DNA of 11,680 bases. Source: Sphingomonas sp. (GTDB lineage Bacteria > Pseudomonadota > Alphaproteobacteria > Sphingomonadales > Sphingomonadaceae). The translations under genes were made by a program, and so were the position numbers. Position 1 is the first letter of the stretch. Every line of letters begins with the position of its first letter. Below are positions 7,429-11,680 of the stretch, one piece after another. The stretch spans positions 1 to 11,680 of the forward strand of contig PNLG01000096.1 of NCBI GenBank assembly GCA_013822915.1, read 5' to 3'. The notes under the pieces were generated by a model that saw nothing but the letters and a program-made list of their open reading frames with translations, was not told the origin of the DNA and searched no databases.

Positions 7429-7470
7429 ACAAGCGCTTGTCGGGGGCGCCGCCATTATGTGGTGCCCCCG
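7429..7470. other. Palindrome plus GC-rich hairpin between receptor 2 and tRNA-Arg
   Basis: Directly after the receptor stop is the perfect 12-base palindrome ACAAGCGCTTGT (7429-7440). Next is a hairpin whose arms CGGGGGCGCC (7441-7450) and GGTGCCCCCG (7461-7470) pair over 10 bp with one G-T wobble, around a 10-base loop. Neither strand shows a T-run after the stem, so it is not a textbook intrinsic terminator, but it is placed to separate two convergent transcripts. The right arm is the 3' end of the minus-strand tRNA, including its encoded CCA. Confidence 0.6.
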
Positions 7471-7536
7471 AGAGGACTTGAACCTCCGACCTGCGGTTTA
7501 GGAAACCGTTGCTCTATCCGGCTGAGCTACGGGGGC
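7460..7536 (-). tRNA. tRNA-Arg (anticodon CCT), CCA encoded
   Basis: A 77-base cloverleaf read on the minus strand. The acceptor stem is GCCCCCG/CGGGGGC, with discriminator A and an encoded CCA. The D-arm is GCTC/GAGC with a nine-base loop containing GG. The anticodon loop is TTCCTAA, anticodon CCT at 7502-7500, reading AGG arginine codons. The T-arm is GGAGG with loop TTCAAGT and CCTCT. The first pair of the anticodon stem (27-43) is an A-C mismatch; the other four pair normally. It lies 36 bases past the DUF1178 stop on the same strand, so it may be read from its own promoter or by read-through. Confidence 0.96.
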
Positions 7537-7549
7537 ACTGCGGCGCTTG

Positions 7550-7576
7550 ACTATCGGCGCACGCCGCCCGGGTCAA
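7550..7576 (-). promoter_or_regulatory. Candidate promoter for tRNA-Arg
   Basis: On the minus strand TTGACC (7576-7571) is followed 15 bases later by GATAGT (7555-7550), ending 13 bases before the tRNA 5' end. The -35 matches consensus at five of six positions and the -10 at four of six, but the spacing is short. The -35 overlaps the DUF1178 stop codon. This is a weak call from pattern alone. Confidence 0.3.
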
Positions 7577-8013
7577 TTGCGCGCAGACGGCGGTACGAAC
7601 GGCACCAGCAGGGGCGCGATCGGGACGCCGTCCGCCGCGAGCTCGCGCGCTTCGGCGGCGCTCGTTTCACCATGAATGGGAGCGGCCGGTTCATCCCCCA
7701 AATGCATAGCACGCGCCCGATCGGGAAAGCTGCGTCCGACCCACTCGGATTTCGCCAGCACTGCCGCCTGATGCGCGACGATGGCGGCAATCGCCTCGGC
7801 CAAGCCAGCAGGCGCGGACGCCGCGGGCAACGCCGGTCGCGCATTGCCCTTTGCCGGGATATTGGGCGCCATCACCGCCTTGGTCACCGCCGCGCTGTCG
7901 CACAGCGGGCAGCGGACCAGTGTGCGCGTCTGCTGCTCCTCATAGGCCGAGGAGGAAGCGAACCACGCCTCAAACACATGGCCGCACTCACAGCGCAGAT
8001 CAAAAACGATCAA
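7573..8013 (-). CDS. DUF1178 family protein (zinc-ribbon-like)
   Basis: A 146-residue protein matching the DUF1178 family, whose function is not established. The N-terminus MIVFDLRCECGHVFEAWFAS is the family signature, followed by LVRCPLCDSAAVTKAVMAPN. Cys8, His12, Cys35 and Cys38 form a likely zinc-binding set, with an extra Cys10. The middle is alanine-rich. A conserved-looking KSEWVGRSFPDRARAMHLGD block sits near residues 88-107, and HGETSAAEARELAADGVPIAPL near the end. The start is TTG at 8013, not ATG; it is supported because it gives the exact family N-terminus and overlaps the upstream gene's stop as TTGA, which implies translational coupling. No Shine-Dalgarno sequence is visible. It is the last coding gene of the comF-grxC-nit set. 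Confidence 0.88.
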   Translation of the reverse strand: MIVFDLRCECGHVFEAWFASSSAYEEQQTRTLVRCPLCDSAAVTKAVMAPNIPAKGNARPALPAASAPAGLAEAIAAIVAHQAAVLAKSEWVGRSFPDRARAMHLGDEPAAPIHGETSAAEARELAADGVPIAPLLVPFVPPSARN

Positions 8014-8831
8014 GCGCGGATCACCGCTGGCACCGCGCGGCGATGCGCGAGCACCGGCACGCGGCCGCGCACGGCGTCCACCTGGCGAATGTCAATGTCG
8101 ACAAGGCCCAGCCCCGGCGCGTTGCCCATATCAAGCAGCACCTCGCCCCAGGGATCGATCACCAGCGAATGACCATAGGTTGCCCGCCCATCCGCGTGCA
8201 TACCGGTTTGCGCAGCCGCCACCACGAAGCACGCCGACTCGATCGCACGCGCGCGCTGAAGCACATGCCAGTGCGCCGCCCCCGTCGGCTGGGTAAAGGC
8301 AGCTGGGATGCTGAGCACGGTCGCGCCTGCCGCGCTTAGGCTCGCATAAAGGGCCGCAAAGCGCAGATCGTAACAGATCGACAGACCCAGCGCGCCGACG
8401 GGACACTCAGCGACTACCGCCGCTTCACCCGCTGTGTAGCTGGCCGACTCGCGCCAGCTTTCGCCCGTCGGCAAATCGACATCGAACAGATGCAGCTTGT
8501 CATAGCGCGCGCGGATCGCTCCGCCCGCGTCGATCACAAAGCCCCGATTGGCGAGCTTGCCATCGTCCCCGCGCAGCGCCAGCGACCCGAGATGCACCCA
8601 TAGTCCATGCGCTGCTGCCGCCGCGCGCACGGCCGCCAGCACGACATCATCGGCCTCACCCCGCACGGCGTGCGTCGCGCGCGCCCGGTCGCGATCGACG
8701 AGCCCAGTCATCTCTGGCGTGAACAGCATGATGGCACCGGCCCCTGCCGCATCCGCAATCGCTGCCTCAACACAGCGGGCATTGGCGGCGGGGTCAATCC
8801 CGCTCGTCATCTGGAGGACGGCAAGCTTCAT
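8010..8831 (-). CDS. Carbon-nitrogen hydrolase (nitrilase superfamily, Nit1/Nit2-like amidase)
   Basis: A 273-residue cytoplasmic amidase of the nitrilase superfamily. The Glu-Lys-Cys triad is visible: Glu40 (LFTPEMTG), Lys112 (RYDKLHLFDVDL) and Cys153 (SICYDLRF). The usual sandwich layout and family length are kept. The segment KLHLFDVDLPTGESWRES and ICYDLRF resemble Nit1-type enzymes, which hydrolyse deaminated glutathione, or the related Nit2 omega-amidases; sequence by eye does not decide between them. The adjacent glutaredoxin gene favours a glutathione-related role, by inference. ATG 8831 overlaps the grxC stop as ATGA, and its own stop overlaps the TTG of the DUF1178 gene, so this reading frame is coupled at both ends. 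No strong ribosome-binding site is visible, consistent with coupling. Confidence 0.92.
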   Translation of the reverse strand: MKLAVLQMTSGIDPAANARCVEAAIADAAGAGAIMLFTPEMTGLVDRDRARATHAVRGEADDVVLAAVRAAAAAHGLWVHLGSLALRGDDGKLANRGFVIDAGGAIRARYDKLHLFDVDLPTGESWRESASYTAGEAAVVAECPVGALGLSICYDLRFAALYASLSAAGATVLSIPAAFTQPTGAAHWHVLQRARAIESACFVVAAAQTGMHADGRATYGHSLVIDPWGEVLLDMGNAPGLGLVDIDIRQVDAVRGRVPVLAHRRAVPAVIRA

Positions 8832-9085
8832 GCCATAAGCAGTGGGTCGAGCTTTCCGGCACGGTCAAGTGCCGCCAGCTCGTCAGAGCCGCCGATATGT
8901 GCGTCGCCGATGAAAATCTGGGGGACGGTGGTTTGGCCATTGGAACGGCTCAACATTTCCGCACGTCCCGATCCGCCCATCGTAATGTCGATTTCGTCGA
9001 TCTCAACATTCTTGCCGCGCAACAACTTAAGCGCCCGCGCGCAATAGGGGCAAAAAGCTTTGGTGTAGATTTGGACTGTTTTCAT
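8828..9085 (-). CDS. grxC: Glutaredoxin 3 (class I dithiol glutaredoxin)
   Basis: An 85-residue cytoplasmic thiol-disulphide oxidoreductase that uses glutathione to reduce protein disulphides and mixed glutathione disulphides. The active site CPYC is at residues 12-15 (IYTKAFCPYCARA). The cis-proline loop TVPQIFIG and the glutathione-binding GGSDEL near residues 65-70 are intact. ATG 9085 is preferred because it gives exactly the canonical 85-residue protein beginning MKTVQIYTK. A GTG at 9124, overlapping the comF stop, would add 13 residues (MIDKQPAQPQIAA) and cannot be excluded, since neither start has a good Shine-Dalgarno sequence. It lies 31 bases after comF on the same strand, and its stop overlaps the amidase start as ATGA. 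Confidence 0.95.
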   Translation of the reverse strand: MKTVQIYTKAFCPYCARALKLLRGKNVEIDEIDITMGGSGRAEMLSRSNGQTTVPQIFIGDAHIGGSDELAALDRAGKLDPLLMA

Positions 9086-9116
9086 GGCCGCAATTTGTGG
9101 TTGCGCTGGCTGCTTG

Positions 9117-9848
9117 TCAATCACCAGCGGGTGGCGCGATCACCCGCGCCCAGCACAGGATCGTGACGGCGGCGGCGCCAGCTGTCAGCAGCACGCGGGT
9201 GCACGCCGCCGTAGTCGCACCGCTGGTGTAAACATCGTCGACCAGGACAACCGCCTTGCCGACGACCCCTGCGGCGCGCGTTGGCGCGATGGCAAAGGCG
9301 CTGGAGACAACGTCCGTTCTCGCGCGTCCACCCAGCCCGCGCAGCGCGGGGGTCGCGCGCACCCGGCGGAGAAGATGAGGATCGAAGGCGACCCCGCTGA
9401 TCGTCCCGAGGCTGCGCGCTATCTCGCCCGCCTGGTTAAACCCGCGTCCCCACAACCGGCGCGGGTGGAGCGGCACCGGCACCAGCAATGCCGCATCCTC
9501 GGCCAACAGCCGCGCCATATGCTGCGCGAGCGTCGCTGCCAGCGCGTAATGCCCGCCATATTTCAACCGCAGGACCATCGCTGCCGACAAATCATCATAG
9601 GCAACGGCGGCACGCACACCCCGATGGATTGGGGGCGCCGCGATGCAGCGGGCACAGCGCGCCGCCGCCCCGCGATCAACGGTGAACGGTGTGTGACACG
9701 CCGCGCACCACGGCGGCGCGAGGAAGCGAAGTTGAGACCAGCAGCCAGCGCAAAAATGATGATCAGCGCGCGTCACCGCGCCACATCCGGGACAACGCGG
9801 TGGCAGCACGGCGTCAACGGTGCGTCTGATCGGGGCCAGCCAGTCCAT
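9117..9848 (-). CDS. comF: ComF family phosphoribosyltransferase-like protein
   Basis: A 243-residue ComF-family protein, related to the late-competence protein ComFC/GntX. Its N-terminal part has cysteine pairs at 19/22, 33/36, 48/51 and 65/68, which look like zinc-binding fingers. The C-terminal domain has a type I phosphoribosyltransferase fold, with LVPVPLHPRRLWGRGFNQA at about 121-139 and the PRPP loop VVLVDDVYTSGATT at 200-213. In naturally competent bacteria ComF is needed for DNA uptake; in most alphaproteobacteria its role is not defined. ATG 9848 is chosen because MDWLAPIRRTVDAVLPPRC matches the family start; the purine run AAGGGGG ends just 1 base before it, rather close. The open frame upstream to 9983 runs into the divergent methyltransferase gene and is not believed. 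It heads the comF-grxC-amidase-DUF1178 set. Confidence 0.93.
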   Translation of the reverse strand: MDWLAPIRRTVDAVLPPRCPGCGAVTRADHHFCAGCWSQLRFLAPPWCAACHTPFTVDRGAAARCARCIAAPPIHRGVRAAVAYDDLSAAMVLRLKYGGHYALAATLAQHMARLLAEDAALLVPVPLHPRRLWGRGFNQAGEIARSLGTISGVAFDPHLLRRVRATPALRGLGGRARTDVVSSAFAIAPTRAAGVVGKAVVLVDDVYTSGATTAACTRVLLTAGAAAVTILCWARVIAPPAGD

Positions 9849-9890
9849 GCCCCCTTGTCGCGCGGCCCATGCTGCACCACAAGCCACAGC

Positions 9891-10745
9891 GTGAACGCGC
9901 CCGACATCTTTGATCGCACGCTGCGGCGTCAACGCCGCGACCGTTGTTTTGGCGCCTATCCCGACCACAACTTTGTGCGACATTTCATGCTGGAGGGGAT
10001 TTACGATCGGCTAAGCATGGTCGCGCGGCCGTTTTCCGATGTGCTCGACCTTGGCTGTTTCAGGGGCGAATTCGCCGCGCCACCGGGTGCCCGGATCGCG
10101 CGGCTTGACGCGGGCACGCGTTTTGCCGCGGCGGCGGGTGGCGTTCAGGGCGATGAAGATCGTCTGCCCTTTGCCGATCACAGCTTTGACCTGGTGGTGT
10201 CGGCGGGTGTGCTCGACAGCGTGAATGACTTGCCCGGCGCGCTGGTGCTCGCGCGGCGCGTGCTGCGACCCGATGGGCTGTTCCTCGCGGCGTTTGTCGG
10301 CGGGGGAAGCCTTTCAACACTGCGCGCATGCCTGCGCGAGGTAGAGGGCGAACGGCCAATCGCGCGGCTCCACCCGCAAGTTGATGTGCGCGCGGCGGGC
10401 GATTTGCTGATGCGGGCGGGTTTTGCCCTGCCGGTTGCCGATACCGAGACATTGACGGTGCGCTACCGCGCGCTGTCGGGGCTGTTCGGCGACCAGCGCG
10501 GGATGGGCGCGGCCAACATGCTGACGTCGCGCTGGCCATTGTCGCGCGCGACACTTGCCCGGATAAGCGATGCCTTTACCGCGCGCGCCGACGCCGATGG
10601 GCGCACCGCCGAGCGATTTGAGATTGTCTACCTCACCGGATGGGCCCCCGATCCTTCGCAACCCAAGCCCGCCCGGCGCGGGAGCGCAACCACATCGCTT
10701 GCCGACGCCCTCAAACCCGGCGGTAGGCCCGCAACATCAGCCTAA
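9891..10745 (+). CDS. SAM-dependent methyltransferase-fold protein, NDUFAF5/BioC-like
   Basis: A 284-residue class I methyltransferase-fold protein. The N-terminus NAPDIFDRTLRRQRRDR and the C-terminal YLTGWAPDPSQPKP resemble bacterial relatives of NDUFAF5, the mitochondrial complex I assembly factor, which acts as an arginine hydroxylase on a complex I subunit in eukaryotes. SAM-binding motif I is VLDLGCFRGEF at 51-61. A post-I motif, DEDRLPFADHSFDLVVS, is at 88-104, with LARRVLRPDGLFLAAF following. The start is GTG at 9891, chosen because it gives the family N-terminus. No Shine-Dalgarno sequence is visible, and the next in-frame ATG (9987) would remove the conserved opening. The frame is open for another 269 codons upstream, but that stretch is antisense to comF. 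It diverges from comF with only 42 bases between starts, and its TAA overlaps the mutT stop. Substrate unknown. Confidence 0.87.
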   Translation: MNAPDIFDRTLRRQRRDRCFGAYPDHNFVRHFMLEGIYDRLSMVARPFSDVLDLGCFRGEFAAPPGARIARLDAGTRFAAAAGGVQGDEDRLPFADHSFDLVVSAGVLDSVNDLPGALVLARRVLRPDGLFLAAFVGGGSLSTLRACLREVEGERPIARLHPQVDVRAAGDLLMRAGFALPVADTETLTVRYRALSGLFGDQRGMGAANMLTSRWPLSRATLARISDAFTARADADGRTAERFEIVYLTGWAPDPSQPKPARRGSATTSLADALKPGGRPATSA

Positions 10746-11170
10746 AGCAACGCCTCGATCAGACCAATCATCGACCGGTCCGCAGGCGGCATGGCAAGCG
10801 CGTGCATGTCAACCGGGCGAACCCAGCGCAGCGCCGCCGCCTCAATCGCGCGCGGCACGCCTTGCCATTTGCGGCACACATAGAGCAACAGCACCAGTGA
10901 CCGCTCCGCGAGCGCCACACTGGCAAAGGTGGCGGGCGCAATGCACGCCGCACTGATCGACACGCCCAGCTCCTCCGTCACCTCGCGAATGAGCGCTGCC
11001 TCGGGAGTTTCGCCCGGATCAACCTTGCCGCCGGGAAACTCCCACAAGCCGGCATGCTGCTTGCCCGCCGGACGCTGCGCGAGCAGCACCCGCCCATCGG
11101 CATCGACCATCGCCACCGCGACGACGATCACGGGAGGAACCGGGCCGATATCTTCCCCGATCTTCAACAT
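10742..11170 (-). CDS. mutT: MutT-type Nudix hydrolase (8-oxo-dGTP diphosphatase family)
   Basis: A 142-residue Nudix hydrolase. The Nudix box is intact at residues 48-70, with GKVDPGE, then REVTEELGV, matching G-x5-E-x7-R-E-U-x-E-E-x-G-U. The preceding LLAQRPAGKQHAGLWEFPGG is characteristic of MutT-type 8-oxo-dGTP diphosphatases, which remove oxidised guanine nucleotides and prevent A:T to C:G changes. A C-terminal WVRPVDMHALAMPPADRSMI segment also fits the family. ATG 11170 has AAGGAGGG (11185-11178) at good spacing. The first 12 residues (MLKIGEDIGPVP) extend slightly beyond many homologues. It is convergent with the methyltransferase gene; its TAG (10744-10742) and that gene's TAA (10743-10745) share bases. 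It is divergent from the first pilin gene with 56 bases between starts. Confidence 0.92.
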   Translation of the reverse strand: MLKIGEDIGPVPPVIVVAVAMVDADGRVLLAQRPAGKQHAGLWEFPGGKVDPGETPEAALIREVTEELGVSISAACIAPATFASVALAERSLVLLLYVCRKWQGVPRAIEAAALRWVRPVDMHALAMPPADRSMIGLIEALL

Positions 11171-11226
11171 TCGGTAACCCTCCTTCGCCTAAACTATGGG
11201 GGGCACAATGATGCACGAGGTCGTCC

Positions 11227-11406
11227 ATGGGCAAGCATATCAAGCGCGTGTTTGCCGATCGCCGCGGCGGGACGGCGATTGAATATGGATTGATTGCCTC
11301 CCTCATCGTCATCGCCATGATCGCAAGCCTTGGCGCGCTCGCCAATCAGACGGTTGGCATGTGGGGCAACGTCAACACCAAAGTGACCGCAGCCAATGGC
11401 GGTTGA
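11227..11406 (+). CDS. Flp family type IVb pilin, short (first copy)
   Basis: A 59-residue Flp/Fap-type pilin precursor. A short basic leader (MGKHIKRVFADRRG) precedes the TAIEYGLIA motif; prepilin peptidase would cut between Gly14 and Gly15, placing Glu at mature position 5. A hydrophobic helix (LIASLIVIAMIASLGALA) follows, and a short polar tail ends NTKVTAANGG. GAGG at 11217-11220 is six bases before the ATG. Such pilins are assembled by Tad machinery into adhesive fibres, with the helix held in the inner membrane before assembly. It is followed 131 bases later by a second pilin gene that shares the core motif but differs elsewhere, so this may be a minor pilin or a diverged duplicate. Divergent from mutT. 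Confidence 0.92.
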   Translation: MGKHIKRVFADRRGGTAIEYGLIASLIVIAMIASLGALANQTVGMWGNVNTKVTAANGG

Positions 11407-11537
11407 GCCGTTCGAACGTCGTTTTTCGGCGCGCGCATAAACCCTTTGTCAACTTCCCCAACTTAAGACTTCCCATGCTGAACCGGTTATCCGGTCGGCC
11501 GGGTAACTGAAGAAATCTTATCATGGAGACCGGAATC
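11407..11537 (+). promoter_or_regulatory. Leader between the two pilin genes, with a small hairpin
   Basis: This 131-base gap holds CGTTCGAACG, a perfect 10-base palindrome at 11409-11418 followed within 2 bases by GTTTTT, and ACCGG-TTAT-CCGGT at 11482-11495, a 5-bp stem with a four-base loop. The first could be a weak stop signal for pilin 1; the second would lie in the 5' leader of pilin 2. TTGTCA at 11446-11451 resembles a -35 but has no good -10 partner. The gap length suggests the second pilin may have its own promoter. Confidence 0.3.
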
Positions 11538-11680
11538 ATGCAGACCATCCGCAAGTTCATCAAGAACAACAAGGGCGCGACCGCCATTGAATACGGCCTG
11601 ATCGCAGCTCTCATCGCCGTTGCCGCGATTGCAGCAATGTCGGGCCTGGGCAACCAGCTGAAGACCACGTTCACGAACGT
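11538..11680 (+). CDS. Flp family type IVb pilin (second copy), truncated by window end
   Basis: The 5' 47 codons of a second Flp pilin; the window ends before the stop. The leader MQTIRKFIKNNKG is followed by ATAIEYGLIAALIAVAAIAA, the textbook Flp motif, with prepilin peptidase cleavage after Gly13 and Glu at mature position 5. The polar tail GLGNQLKTTFTNV is just beginning and is typical of 55-60 residue Flp proteins. ATG 11538 is preferred, with GGAGA at 11525-11529 eight bases upstream; an in-frame ATG at 11523 overlaps that site and would add five residues. It is closer to the family consensus than the first copy and is likely the major pilin. tad assembly genes would be expected downstream, outside the window. 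Confidence 0.93.
   Translation, partial: MQTIRKFIKNNKGATAIEYGLIAALIAVAAIAAMSGLGNQLKTTFTN

Noticed and set aside
5164..7455. Two long minus-strand open frames (344 and 403 codons) antisense to receptor 2
   Set aside because: They are typical GC-rich shadow frames; receptor 2 on the plus strand has clear domain motifs throughout.
9086..9124. GTG start for grxC overlapping the comF stop
   Set aside because: It would add 13 non-conserved residues; the ATG at 9085 gives the canonical 85-residue glutaredoxin. It is kept only as an alternative.
9084..9890. Long plus-strand open frame continuous with the methyltransferase
   Set aside because: It lies antisense to comF and grxC, is low-complexity Arg/Pro-rich, and matches no domain. 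The conserved methyltransferase N-terminus starts at 9891.
11200..11215. Sigma-54-like GGCAC...TGC upstream of pilin 1
   Set aside because: The distance between the GG and GC elements is one base short of the strict sigma-54 spacing.
1..11680. CRISPR array, insertion sequence, integrase or phage genes
   Set aside because: No regularly spaced repeats, terminal inverted repeats with target duplications, or transposase/integrase motifs were found on either strand.

Overview
The window looks like chromosomal DNA from a GC-rich alphaproteobacterium, most likely a member of the Sphingomonadales. This is an inference from gene content: two large TonB-dependent outer-membrane receptors, the block comF - grxC - nitrilase-like gene - DUF1178 gene with a divergent NDUFAF5-like methyltransferase gene, a glutathione-dependent formaldehyde dehydrogenase gene followed by a VOC gene, and small Flp pilins. 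No plasmid, phage, transposase, integrase or CRISPR signal was seen.

Layout. (1) Bases 1-205 are a leader carrying inverted repeats, followed by TonB-dependent receptor 1 (206-2836, +). (2) A strong hairpin at 2860-2892, able to terminate in both directions, separates it from the convergent minus-strand pair frmA (class III alcohol dehydrogenase, 4470-3358) and a VOC/glyoxalase-fold gene (3337-2960). (3) A 236-bp divergent intergenic region with small inverted repeats leads to a short SWIB-domain gene (4707-4976, +), then TonB-dependent receptor 2 (5146-7428, +). (4) On the minus strand lies the tightly coupled set comF (9848-9117), grxC (9085-8828), a nitrilase-superfamily amidase gene (8831-8010) and a DUF1178 gene (8013-7573), followed by tRNA-Arg(CCT) (7536-7460). 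The three downstream coding genes overlap through shared start/stop codons, one of them a TTG start. (5) Divergent from comF is a methyltransferase gene (9891-10745, +) whose stop codon overlaps the stop of a convergent mutT-type Nudix gene (11170-10742, -). (6) Divergent from mutT are two small Flp-type pilin genes (11227-11406, and 11538 to the window end, +), probably the start of a tad/flp pilus locus beyond the window.

How it works together. The receptors would import unknown ligands across the outer membrane; no TonB, ExbBD, periplasmic or inner-membrane partner is encoded here. FrmA and perhaps the VOC protein handle glutathione adducts of formaldehyde. GrxC and the Nit-like amidase also touch glutathione chemistry, so glutathione is a recurring theme, although the two loci are separate. 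MutT would clean oxidised nucleotides. The pilins suggest surface attachment.

I do not see a clear undescribed system. The window reads as mostly ordinary core genome. The points most worth a second look are the missing S-formylglutathione hydrolase next to frmA, the grxC/Nit coupling, the hairpin that shares the 3' end of the tRNA, the inverted repeats in the two leaders, and the alanine-rich insertion in receptor 1. All coordinates and start choices were read by eye from the sequence.
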